Shown one piece after another: positions 9,233 to 22,900 of a stretch of 64,000 bases of DNA; the stretch's first letter is position 1; each line of letters opens with the position of its first letter. This DNA comes from Marinifilaceae bacterium (GTDB taxonomy: Bacteria; Bacteroidota; Bacteroidia; Bacteroidales; Marinifilaceae). The position numbers and the translations under genes were made by a program. Where the stretch lies: contig JAOARN010000095.1 in the NCBI GenBank assembly GCA_025210485.1, positions 1 to 64,000 on the forward strand. Reading direction: 5' to 3'. The notes beneath the pieces are model-generated. The model did not search any database, was not told the origin of the DNA, and worked only from the letters and a program-made list of their open reading frames with translations.

Positions 9233-10555
9233 TTATTTCTCTCTTATGAGCATAAAACTACCCTTCTCCACATAGGTCTTATTCGGAACTTCCCGCCCTC
9301 TTGCTTTTATCATATAAAAATATGTTCCAGGAGAGCATTTTCGACCATTATGTTTTCCATTCCATCCTTCAGTAGGGTCTGTCCAGACATATAATTCTTG
9401 CCCCCATCGATTAAATACGACACCCTTAAAATCAAGCAACGATTCAGCTCTAACCTTAAAAAGATCATTTTTACCATCTCCATTAGGAGTGAAAAAATTA
9501 GGTATATCAACCAAAGAAGTATCAACTATTATCGCAAGATCTTCACTTAACAGATAAGTCGATTTACACTCTAAACCATCGGCTAAATTAGAAGCAATAA
9601 GCTTCACAATATAATTACCGGAATACAAATATGTGTAGCTTTCAATATCCCGGTCAGTCAAAATTTGATTATTAACTAAACTATCTTCTACATTAAGAAT
9701 ATCCCGGTCTTCTTTAATTCTATCTGTATCCCTATACAAAAACCATTGATATGAATCTGTATTTATAGACTGATTAGTAATTTTCACATCAAGTGGTGCC
9801 TCTCCCTTTTTGGGCTCTACATTAAACTTTGCCTCCACAGCAAATGTTTCGGAAGATATCTCATTAGACTCAAATTCACAATTATACTTATCTTCCACCT
9901 TTACCTTATAGTCTGAAACACCCTCAAAAGCATTGGTGTCTGTAAAAAACAAACTACCAGTTAAATTCAAATAGTTCGTTTCATCATATATAAAATCAAT
10001 GATTGGTTTTGCATCTCGCTCTAATATATATTTATCCTCTCTTTTCAACAAAACTCTCTCTGCAAGTACATTATCCAATTTGTCAACCTGATAATAAAAC
10101 ATAGCATCAGATTCATAATCTACACTTATCTTATTCCCTGCACAATTTTGAAGTTCTAATTTTATCTTGATTTCTTTTCTATTATTTACAATCACCCAAG
10201 CATAATAATTTTCTACATCAATACCATCATCAACAGATAACTTGTAAAATCCAGTACTTAAATTACTGACATTTTCAACATTCGTAGCAATATTATCATA
10301 AAAACTAGTTGCTTCATTCCATTTATACCAATCTATATTTTTACCAAGTATTTCAAATTCATATTTAAGTTCACCCACAGTATTTGTAGTTGAAGATTTA
10401 AAAATAAAAATATTATCATTAACTCTACCTGTATTGTAATCTGTAGAAATAACAGTATTAGCAGCACTAGAACTTATTTGCCCAAAGGATTGAATTGAAA
10501 TCAAAAACATTCCTAAGAAAAAGAAAGAAGTAAATTTAAAATTGAACATATTCAT
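9233..10555 (-). CDS. Secreted PKD protein with T9SS type B (CHU_C) sorting domain
   Basis: The 440-residue protein has an N-terminal signal peptide (MNMFNFKFTSFFFLGMFLISIQSFGQ). The middle contains Ig-like beta segments and a PKD-like domain around FNVEPKKGEAPLDVKITNQS. The last ~90 residues are a gliding-motility-associated C-terminal domain: IPNFFTPNGDGKNDLF, VFNRWGQELY, WNGKHNGRKCSPGTYFYMI. This domain directs export through the type IX secretion system. No enzymatic motif is seen, so it may be a surface adhesin or structural protein. It is divergent from the giant chitinase-like gene and shares the 371-bp intergenic region with it. A TATTTTTG (minus strand, plus 10614-10621) may be its -7 box. 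Confidence 0.88.
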   Translation of the reverse strand: MNMFNFKFTSFFFLGMFLISIQSFGQISSSAANTVISTDYNTGRVNDNIFIFKSSTTNTVGELKYEFEILGKNIDWYKWNEATSFYDNIATNVENVSNLSTGFYKLSVDDGIDVENYYAWVIVNNRKEIKIKLELQNCAGNKISVDYESDAMFYYQVDKLDNVLAERVLLKREDKYILERDAKPIIDFIYDETNYLNLTGSLFFTDTNAFEGVSDYKVKVEDKYNCEFESNEISSETFAVEAKFNVEPKKGEAPLDVKITNQSINTDSYQWFLYRDTDRIKEDRDILNVEDSLVNNQILTDRDIESYTYLYSGNYIVKLIASNLADGLECKSTYLLSEDLAIIVDTSLVDIPNFFTPNGDGKNDLFKVRAESLLDFKGVVFNRWGQELYVWTDPTEGWNGKHNGRKCSPGTYFYMIKARGREVPNKTYVEKGSFMLIREK

Positions 10556-10613
10556 ATAAAAAAGAAATAAATAATAAGGGATATATTTTAGCTATCACAA
10601 CATTTACTAATTA

Positions 10614-10621
10614 ACAAAAAT
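10614..10621 (-). promoter_or_regulatory. Possible -7 box of the CHU_C protein gene
   Basis: Minus-strand TATTTTTG fits TAnnTTTG about 60 bp upstream of the start at 10555. No clear -33 element was found. The remaining divergent region (10556-10926) is very AT-rich and shows no obvious promoter for the plus-strand giant gene. Confidence 0.35.
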
Positions 10622-10926
10622 AGTAATTTATAAAATTCTAAAAATATAAATTACATAATATTTTATCTCAAAAAAGAACCAAGACCTAACACACAAACCC
10701 CAACTCCGTATTATTCACCATATTGAAACTCTGATGTTCATATATCATTTAAGCAATTTATTAATTTATTACAAGGTTCATTTATGATAATAAATGTAAA
10801 TCAATTAATATATAAATTATAACATTAACTCTGTTTAAATCCTTTTTATTGTGTTTAGATTTTCAAATCACACTATTTAGGTTTAATAATCGGATTTTTA
10901 TGAATCATCAACAAAACGATATAGCC

Positions 10927-13900
10927 ATGAAACGTTTACTATTACTTTTGTCAATAATTTTATTTTCCGTAACAAGCACTTTCTCTCAAAAGAAAATTGT
11001 TGGAGGATATTTCACCAACTGGGGTGTTTACGGAGGTAAATTCTATGTTAACAGTCTACCTGTGGATAAAATAACACAAGTCACTCAAGCTTTCATGTAT
11101 CCTTTCGTTGTGGATGGAGCACTGAAAATTGGAGACCCTGTGGTATTTAGAGGCACGGCTAAAAAAGCAGACATACTTACCTGTGAAGTTTTTACTGATG
11201 ATAATGGGAAAATAAGAACAACAGGGGTTGCTTCTTCAGACTTATGGGCAGATTTAGGTTTAAAATTCAACGACAAAGGTGGTTACGGCAATGCTACATA
11301 TATTGACATAAACTGGAAACCAGACTATTTAGTGTCCGAATCTGAATATAATAAATTAGGAAAAAATGGAAAAGAAATAGTTGCATGGTTAGCAAAAGAC
11401 ATGTATGAAAGACCAGGTGTTCTTGGTCAAATGGCACTAATCAAGGAAATTCATGGCATTGAAATAATTGCCTCACTTGGTGGGTGGACATTAGCTCAAC
11501 ACTTTCCTCATATTGCAAATGATATAAAAACTAGAGAAGCATTTGCTGAAGCAGTATATCGTTTTGCAAAACTATTTCGCTTTGATGGAATTGACTTAGA
11601 CTGGGAATTTCCTGTCAAAGGAGGAACAGATGGTTCTGAGACAATTGAATCTCACACTGTGCCTTCTCAACCTCACTTTCCAGAAGATCCGATGAATATG
11701 GTAATGCTTTGTAAAGCATTAAAACAAAAGTTTGGTAATGAAATTCATTTGGCAGCGTGTACAAACCAAAATCCACACAATGTTGCACAAAAATACATAT
11801 TTCCAGGAAATCAATCTAACTGGGCAGGACAAACATATAAAGGCTACGATGGCTCAAACCTAAACGATTGGCTTGACTATTTTTATACAATGACTTATGA
11901 TTATGGTGGTAGATGGTTGAAAAGATCATCCCATCAAGCTCCTCTTTATGACTCAAACCACCCTGATGATCCTGATAAAGACATGTCTGTTTCAACTTTT
12001 ATAAACATGCTAATCGATGTTCTTAAAGTTCCTCCTTCAAAAGTAATAATGGGATTACCATTTTACGGAAGAGGATGGAGTAAGATTGCTCCTGGTCCTA
12101 ATGGGGATGGATTATACCAACTTCAAGATGAAAAAGATGAAACTGTGCTAAGAGGAAGTATGGATAATGTGGTGGGAGAAAATTCCGCTAGTTTTACATA
12201 TGGAGATTTAAAACAAGGAACCACCCCCAATAAGCACAAATACATAAAAGATGGCCCTGGTACAGGAAACGAGGGATTTATTGAGTATTGGGATGATGAC
12301 ACAAAAACACCTTATTTATACAATAGCTCTACTGGTCATTTCATATCTTACGACAATCCTAAATCGGTTGCAGAAAAAGTACGATTTGCAATGTCAAAAA
12401 AACTGGCAGGTGTTTTCACTTGGGAATATTCCCAGGATGACTCTAACTTCAGCCTTTTAACTGCAATGTACGAAAACACAAAAGTATTTAACGTCAATCT
12501 CTCTGGAGATATAAAAACATCTAACAACCAAGGAATATCTGGTGTAGATATAAACATCTCCAAAGGGAATAACTACTCCACTCAGTCCGATAATATTGGT
12601 AGTTTCTCTCAAGAGATTCAAGCTTTACTAGAATATGATGTAAAATTAAGCAAATCTGGGTATACTTTTCTTCCCAATAATTTCTCAATCAAAAATTTAA
12701 CAAAAGATACCATAATAAACATAATAGGATCACAAAACAATTACAACATTAGCGGGAATTTATCCCAATTTGACGACGAAGTGTTAGTTGAACTATACAA
12801 TACAAAAAATAACGATCTTATAAAATCAATAAAACCTGATAATTCAGGAAATTACACTTTTTCAAATCTCCCTTCGGGGTTTGATTACAAAATTAAAATT
12901 AACAGTAATTACTATACTAGCAGTCCTACACAAATCGAGATTACTAACTTAAATACTAATCAGATCAATCAAGATTTCAATCTATCGATTTCTCAATATA
13001 GTATCAGTGGATACGTATACAATAAGGATGGTAACCCTATATCTGGATCCACCATAAATATTAGCAATGGAAAAACTGAAATTCAAAACTCAGATTCAAA
13101 CGGATTTTATGAGTTTTCAAATCTTGAGGCAAAGAAAAACTACACCATCAATATAAAAATAGAGGAAACATACTTTTCCACTAACATTATTAATATTGAA
13201 AAGCTAGATAAAAACAAACAAATAGATTTCAATGAATATCCAGGTTTAGCAGTTTTTGGATTTGTAAAAAAAGGATCAACTCCTACTAATGGAAAAGAGG
13301 TTAAACTGAGTGCCGAATGGATGCAAGGCAAAACGACTTCCAAGGCTGCAGTTTCTAATTCAGATGGATTCTACTTTATCGAACAAGATATAGATATTAA
13401 AAAACTAGGTATATATTCAATACTATGTCAAGACTATAAAGCATTAAATACAATCCCTGACACACTTAAAGAATCATTAAAACTTGATTTTAACACCGAA
13501 AGCATACAAATAAACCAGTCTTTCACATTACCAAGCTCCTACACAGCATATACAAATAGTGATGGTAAAATCACATTTCTTGTCAACGTGACGCCTAATT
13601 CAGGGACAGTTGAATCCGTTAAGTTTAGAATTAACGAAAAAACTTATACAAGTAATAATTCTAACAACAATTATGAACTTGTTTGGACTCCTGAAACTTT
13701 GTACGAAGAACACGAAATCGAAGTTATAACAACTTTAGACTCAGGACAAAAAGATATCCTAAAAAAATCATTTTACATAGACTGTAACAACAACTGTCCA
13801 AACATGGAGCCTACGATTAAATTCGTCACTCCCTCATCTAACAATATCGTACAAAAAACTTTTGAGCCTATAAACTTACAAGTGCAACTTGAGGACAATG

Positions 13901-16900
13901 ATGGCACCATAGAATCTTACTCCATTGAAATGAATGGAACTATTGTAAAGCAAGAAAAGTCTATAAACTCAAATCAAAAACTAATAAATTACAATTTCAC
14001 CCCAACAGAATACAAAATATACACATTTACAATAAGATGTTCAGACAATGAGTCTAGCACAAAGGAGTTAACAAAATCATACAAACTAATCGAAAACAGT
14101 CGATTTACAGAATTACCGACACCAAGTATAGTAGGATATTGGGAGAATGCTAATTTCTCAGCCGTTAATGGACAAAGAGTAAACATGCGTCTCTCAGAAA
14201 TAAAAAACACAAAATTTAATGTAGTTCAAGTTGCTTTTGCTGTAACTGACAATAATAGCTATACATTAAAATTCACACCTGATCCAAGCTTATATCCAAA
14301 TCCTGAAGACTTTAAAACAGATGTAAATCTTCTAAAAGAAAATAACATACCAGTAATTTTATCGCTCGGCGGTGAATTGGGACATGTAAAAATAAATACT
14401 GAATCTGAAAAAGAAGCATTTGTTACCTCTTTAATTAGCGTGATGGACGAATGGGGTTTTGATGGTTTTGACCTTGACCTTGAAAAAGAATCGGCTAAAT
14501 TTGGTGAAACATCTAAAAACTTAGAATACGAAAACCTAGAATCTGTTAGATTAAAGATACTTATTGATGCCGTAAGAGAAATATCTGCACATTATAATCA
14601 TGACATAATTATAACAGCTGCACCCGAAGTTTACTATGTTCAGTTAGCTGAGTTACAATATCCAACTTATGGCGATTTCATACCTCTAATGTATAACTGT
14701 TTCGATGAAATAGACCTACTACATGTCCAATATTACAATTATGGTAGCCACTGGTGGGCATCTCCTCCTATGCCAACAGGTTCAGCTGAATTTGTGGTTC
14801 AAGAATTAGAAAGATTATTAATTGGTTTTACTGTTAGTAATACAAACACAGAGTTTCCGCCCATACCTGGAGATAAACTCGCTGTTGGACTTCCAGCTGT
14901 AAATGGGGCAGCAGGAGTTCCTAATGAAGCAGATTACAATGTGGACTTCAACAAAATGATCGAGGGTTTTGAATATATGCGAACAGGTATAAAGCCTCAA
15001 GATTTTCAGTATGATTTGAAAGCTGGACCATATCCTGAATTATTCAGAGGAATGATGACTTGGAGCGTTCAATGGGATGCTAGTACCAACCATGGTCATA
15101 CGCCTTTTGACTTTTCAACAATATACTTTAATTATTTTTCACAATATACTAACCATGCTCCTTCTATCTCTATAGTTTCACCTATTAATAATCAAAAACT
15201 AGAGCTAGGGGACATAGAATTTAATATAAATGCAAATGACACTGATGGATCTATTGCATCTATAGAGTTTTTTCTTAACGATGTACAAATTAACACATTA
15301 AACTCTGCACCCTTTACTATTAGTCATAATATTAACAGTTCGGGAATATATAAGTTCTATGCAAAAGCTACAGATAATGAAGGTAAATCAACAAAAACTG
15401 ATATTATTTCAATTCAATTATATGAAAAAGGAGCCCCTGAAATAAGAATTACATCTCACCAAGATGGACAAAAAATCCTACCAAACGAACAAGTTATAAT
15501 TAAAGCAGATGCATCTGATAGTGATGGCAGTATATCTAAAGTTCAGTTTTTTAATGGCTCAAATCTTATAGTTGAAGACACTCAATCTCCATACGAATAT
15601 AATTACACAAGCATTCCCTATGGAGAATCTACAATTAAGGCAGTAGCGACAGATAATACTGGAAAGACAACGTCTTCTGAAAGCATTAAAGTTTTCAGAC
15701 ACAAATACATTGAAATCACAGGAACCGTGACAAAACCAAATGGCGATCCTGTTGAGAATGTCATATTAAATATCTCAAACTATAATTCGGTTGGAAACAT
15801 TCTTACAAATTCAAAGGGAGAATACACAATTAACAATGTAATTTCCGATAGAGATTACACTATTACTCCTGCAGCTAATGATTTAAATTTCGAACCAGGT
15901 TCGATTGAACTAAATGATATAAACACAAATCAATCTAACATTAATTTCAACACATTTGAAGGTGTTATTATTCATGGTTTTGTGTTAAATGACCAGAGTC
16001 CTATTGCCTCAGCAATGATAACAATTATTTTAGATTGGGTATCTAACGACGCAGGCTACAAAAGTATTGATCTTAAAACAGATGCAGACGGATACTATAA
16101 ATACACAATACCAGAAGCATATGTCAATCAAAAGAAGATTAGTGTCAAAATGTATGATTACAATAACAATTCACAAACTTACTACCCTGAAAAAGAAGGC
16201 TATGTATTTGACAAAATAACAAATTCAACTAGATGTGATTTCAACTCTTTAAAAATTGAAATCGATCTTCAAATGACTAATTTTGAACTAATTACCGCTG
16301 ACTTAAACGAATCAATAGAATTGACCGCTAGTGCTAGTATTCCAAAATCCACAATAGAAAAACTTGAATTTATAATAGATAATCAAACTATTAATGCTAC
16401 AAGTTCAGACAAAATAAACTGGATAGGAAACTGGACACCTTCCGAAACAAATAAAACATTCGAACTAACAATTATTGCAACTAGTGGAGATACAAGTAAA
16501 GAACTAAAAAAAGAAATTGAAATTAGATGTATAGGAAACAACTGTCCTAACAAGAAACCGTATATTGTTTTAAACAGTCCAACAGAATCAAAAATTTTCC
16601 AAACTAATTTTGAAAAAGTCAATCTTGTAATTGAAGCGGATGATTATGATGGATACATTACAAGTTTAGAAGTCAAAGTCGATAATAAAATAATTCCAAA
16701 CACAAAAGATAACAAACTATATTATGCAAACTTTACTCCGACAGAATTCAAAACACATATAATTGAATTTAAGGCGATTGACAACAATAACGAGGTAACT
16801 ATTGTTCAAAAAGAAATAACTATCAGCGAGGATCTTGAATTCACTGCTCTTCCAGATGTAGCAATTGTTGGATATTGGCATAATTGGAATGACAATAGAT

Positions 16901-19900
16901 GTCCATTTATTAGTCTTGCGGATATGGTAAATACAAAGTACACAGTAATACAAGTCGCTTTTGGAATTGGAAAATTACTCCCTGATGATACCAGAAGTGA
17001 ATCTATTGTTGAATTTATTCCAGATCCATCTAAATATAAAACAGCTCAATCATTTCGAGATGAAGTACAAGTATGTAAGGATGCCAAAATACCTGTAATA
17101 CTGTCTTTAGGAGGAGAACATTCTCAATTCCACCTATATACAGAAGATGACAGAAATGATTTTGTCAATTCGCTGATTAATATTGTCGACACATATGGTT
17201 TTGATGGCATTGATATCGATTTTGAGAAATCTGCAATGAGATTTGGGGAGACATCAGAAAGTCTAGAATTTGAAACTCTAACTTCTGAAAGAGGAAAAAA
17301 TTTAATACTAGCAATCAAAGAATTGGCCGCCTATTATGGCGATAAATTTATATTTACAGCTGCTCCAGAGCTTGCATATATGCAAGCAGCAATATGGGGA
17401 TATCCTCTTGAGGCCCAAGGTGATTTCTTGCCTATATATTATAATTGCCAAAAAGAATTTCAATTAATCCACCCTCAATTCTATAATTATGGGTCAACAT
17501 GGTGGATGGGAGGCTCAAACTCATATACCGCCCCATCATTACCATCAATATTCCAACAATTGGAACTATTACTTACAGGATTCCCTTTAGGTACTACAGG
17601 GAAAAACTTCGCACCACTCCCTGGATCTAAACTAGCTGTTGGATTACCTGCAACAAATCTTGCCGCAGGTGGAAACACAAATAACTTCTCAATGAACATT
17701 GACAAAATGATTGAGGCATTTGAATATTTCAGAACAGGTTTAAATAAACCCGAAAATTTTGATTATACTTTAAAAGCAGGGCCCTATCCTGAACTTATTA
17801 GAGGAATGATGACATGGAGTATCAATTGGGATGCATCAACAGATGACGGACATATACCTTATAGCTTTTCTGATAAATATTTCGAATACTTTAGTAAAAT
17901 TCTAAATAAATCTCCAGATATAAACATAACATCACCTTTAAATAATGATATTTTTGGAATAGAACAAATAAATATAAATGTCGATGCCATTGATAATGAT
18001 GGATCTATCGATAGAGTAGAATTTTATATAGGAGACAAACTGATATCAACTGATAAAAGTTTACCATATACATATGATTGGAATCCAAATAATGCTGGAG
18101 TATATAATATCAAATGTATTGCTTTTGACAATAAAGGCAAATCTTCAGAATCACAAAAACTAACTTTACATATTGTCGAACAAGGTACACCAGAGGTTAG
18201 AATAACATCACCTAGTTCAAATCAGATAATCAAACCAAATGAAAATGTTATATTAAAAGCTGAAGCAAATGATTCTGATGGTACAATTCAAAAAGTAGAA
18301 TTCTATGACATTAATGGATTACTAGGAACTAGTGTGAATTCTCCATATCAGTATTTATGGACTTCAGCTAATTCAGGCAAACAATCTGTCTATGCCAAGG
18401 CTTATGATGATGAAAATAAGGTTGCCACTAGTTCGAGTATAGAATTTACAATACAGAAGAAATATTTCATTTCTGGAAAAGTTGTAAACAATCAAAATGA
18501 AGGAATTCCTAATATTGAATTGTCAATTACAGAAAACCCGAGTTATTCGACTGTAACAGATCAGAATGGTAATTACAAATTCATGGATGTATTGTCAAAT
18601 TCAAATTATACTATCACGCCTATAAATACTAGTGAAACATTCACACCTGAAAATATTCATATTTCTAATCTAAGTGAAAACACACAACTTAACGACAATT
18701 TTGTAAAAGAAGAAGGTGTTTATATTTACGGATATGCAAAAGATAAAGACACACCCTATGAAAACTTCCCATTACTAGTCGTCTTGAATTGGTCAAGTAA
18801 TGAATATGGATATAAAACAATAACTGAAACTACCGATGCTAATGGATATTATAAAATTTTCATACCTACACCATATGTTGACGGAGGAAAAGGAGGTGCT
18901 ATAAAAATACATCCAGACAATGCATGGAAATATCCTGATGTTAAAATCTTTGGACAGAATACATTCTCTAGTTTCGTTAAACCTACTATGGTTAATTTTA
19001 ACACAACAGAAAATTCACTTAATATTTTAAATACTTCAAATACAAATTATGATATATCTAGCACCGAATCTGTAAAACTAACTGCTAACGCAAACTTAGT
19101 TTATGGCAAAATGGATTTTGTAAATTTTGTTATTGGATCCGAAATTATTTCAGCAAGCCTTGATGCTGGTGAATGGAGTGCTATTTGGAAACCTACAGAA
19201 CTAAACAGGTCATTCGAAATAATAGCAAAAGCTAGCGGAGAAGGTTTTACAGAGGAAGATTCCAAAACAATTAACATTAATTGCACTGGCAGTGGATGTG
19301 GGAATACGCCACCTGAAATTTCATTTATTCTGCCTAACACAGACATTGAAGCTCAATCAACATTCAGTCAGATTCCTATTAAAATTGAGGCAACTGACTC
19401 AGACGGTAGTGTATCAAGTGTTATCTTTGAAATTGATGGAAAAACTTATTCAACTAACTTAACTGGATCATACTATATAGGATCATTCATCCCAACAAGT
19501 TATAAAACTTACACTATCAAAGCTACTGTTATTGACGATGCCCTACTAGAAACATCTGTGAGTAAAGATTATACTGTTAGACCACCTAGCAACTACACTG
19601 ATATTCCTGAATGGGTAATAGGTGGATATTATTCGCTAACCAAATCTAATAGTATTCAACCTAATCTAAAATTAAATAGTTTAGTTAACTCAAAATTTAA
19701 CCTTATAATTCTTGACAATGCAGACTTTAGCTCTGCTAATAATGTAAACTTTGATATTTCTGCTGGTCCATATCAGAACAACAAAACAGAATTAAAAAAT
19801 GACATAAAGAATTTACAAGACAAAAATATACCTATATTGTTATCACTAACTGATAATTCCGAATTTTTAAACTTATCAGACCAAACTAATCTTAACAATT

Positions 19901-22900
19901 ATGTAAATTCAATTATAAACATTATTACTGAATATAGCTTAGATGGAATTGATATTAATTTCAGCAATATATATGAAAAATACTCATTTCCAACAAGCTC
20001 ATGGAATGAACAAGATATAACCAATGCTATACTTAAAAATTTCATCACTGCAATAAAACAAATAGAGCTAGGCTTGGGAGCTGATTTAATAATATGTTTT
20101 TCTTCTAATCCTAATCACATTCAAGCAGGATTCAATAAATACACAGCTGGTTATGGAGCTGCACTTATTGTATTAGAAAATCTTAAATCTAATATCGATT
20201 TAATCAACCTAAATATATACAATTCAGAAAATCAAAAGGCTTTAAACAACATTTCTTATTCAAATGGAACGTCAGACTACCTATTATCAATGTCTGACAT
20301 GATACTAAGTGGATTCAACACAAGTACAGGTTTGGCTTTCAATAAATTTGAAGAATCAAAATTTATACTAGGAGTAAGTGCTACTAATAGCATTGTAAAC
20401 AATGGCTATATCGACCATTCTCTTGTAACGGAAGCTATAAAGTATATAGAAAATGCTGCAAGTTATAACACTAGTACAAACCCTGATATTAATTATAGAC
20501 TTTCAAGACAAGATTTCAATAACATCAGAGGTATTGGTATTTACGACATAAACAATGATGCTAACAATTCATATATTCATTCTGAAAAATATTATGAATA
20601 CAGGTATGGAATTAACGACACTGAAGCTCCTATTATTGAAGTTTTCAGCATACCAAGTTCAACAACATCAAGTCAAATAAATATACTAGCAAAAGCAAAA
20701 GATAACATTGCTATCACCCACTATATCATAACTGAAAACAATACAACACCAGACTTGTCTGATCCAAATTGGCAAACTACTATACCAACAAATTACACAT
20801 TAGCTAATTTGGGTATATTTGATTTATATTTTTGGGCTAAAGATGAGGCTGAAAATATTAGTAACTATGCCACAGCCAAAGTAAATTACGAGCAAGAAGA
20901 TAACGAAAGTCCTACTATAGAATTACTTCAATTTCTTTCAATAACAAACGAAGGAACTGTTAGCTTCAGAATAGTCGTTACTGACAATGTTGGAGTAACA
21001 GGATATCTATTAAAGATAGATGATAATAGCTCACCTACCTCATCTGATGATTGGAAAAATTCTGTCAATGATATTAACACATACACTTTTACAGGTTATG
21101 GTAGCTACAATCTCTACTTCCACTTTAAAGATGCAAAAGATAACACTTCTGTTCAACTTGTTAATGTGAGTTACACAGACAGCGAAAATCCTGTATTTAA
21201 CAATCTAACAGCAGATCGAGACCCTAATATTAGCAACAAATATAATTTGAATTATAATCCTACAGATAATGTTGGAATTGATAAATACATTATAAAGATA
21301 AATGATTCAAACAAACCAGATTCGAATGATCCTAATTGGACACAAACTAAACCTACTAGTTATTCTTTTACCAACTACAACACCTACACTCTAAGTATAT
21401 GGGTAATGGATAAAGAAGAAAATTATGCTAGTCAAAGTATAAATATCAATTTCAATGATATAACCGAGCCTACTGTTTCCACATTCACGAATACAAATAT
21501 TTCAAAACTAGGTTTGGCTTCCTTAAGCATAGATGCATCAGATGATAGTAATATAATTAGTGGTTACTTATTAAATCTTAACACTACCCAGAAACCTCTC
21601 GAATCTGATACTCGTTGGACTACGAACAAACCTTCGGAAATACAATTACCATTTTTCGGAGAATTCGATCTTTACTTATGGGTTAAAGATAAAGAAGGTA
21701 ACATGACTAGTTCTAATATAAAACTGAATTATACAGATGTCTATGCACCTTCAATTACCGAATTTTCAGCACCTGTAATTTCAAACAATAAAAATGTTCC
21801 TATTACTATAAAAACAGATGATAATGACATAAAAGCATACTTCATAAGTGAAGATCAAACAACACCGACAACAAACAGCAAATGGTTATTAACTAAACCA
21901 ACTGAAATAAGCTTAACAAAATTAAACACAAATGTTTTTTATCTATGGCTAATAGATGAGGCAAATAATATAAGTCAACCAGAATCTATATCAGTGGATT
22001 TCCTTGATATAGATCCACCTACAATACATTTATTCAGCTCCGTTGCAAACACATCTATTGCTGAGGTAGACCTAAATATTGTTGCAAGTGATAATTTCAT
22101 GATTGACGGATATTATATAAGTGAATCTTCAAATCAACCAAATTCATTTACAACGTGGCTGACTGCAAAACCAGAAAAATACACATTAACAAATCCTAGT
22201 ACGACTCTATACTTATGGATTAAAGATACAAATGGCAATATCAGCCAGCCTAAATCTTTTACTATTGTATTTGGAGATACTCAAAAACCAGTAATTACTA
22301 ATTTTTCTATCCCAACAACTACAAACAACCCTACAATACAAGTGGACATAGACGGGAATGACGACACTGGTATAACTGGTTACTTTTTAAGTACTAGCAA
22401 TACTACACCTCTATCAAATACTGATGGATGGACTTTCCCTAAACCCACAACCTATTATCTTTCTGACTTGGGAATTCAGAATATTTACTTATGGGTGAAG
22501 GATGCTTCAGGTAATATTTCGGATTTGAGCTCTGCCCAAACTGATTTTTCAGACAATGAAGCTCCAATAATTTCGAAGTTTGATTTTGTTAGTGAAACTG
22601 ATAATAATATCCTAGCTCTTGACATTAGTGCAAATGATAACAATTCAATTTCAGGATACTATATTAGCTTTAGTTCCACAACACCTGATATTTCAAGTTC
22701 AGGATGGAATTTAATCGCACCTACAAACATAGTATTACCATCATTAGGAATACACGACATCTATCTTTGGGTAAAAGATGAAAGTAATAATATCAGTAAT
22801 CCGATGACAGGACAGGTTAATTATAAAGATAATACTCCACCTAAGATTAAATTATTTAATGTTCCATCTTTCACTGAATTTGCAAAAATTCAAATCGAAA

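Noticed and set aside
10849-10926. 26-residue extension of the giant protein
   Set aside because: It would bury the signal peptide; the ATG at 10927 gives a normal leader.
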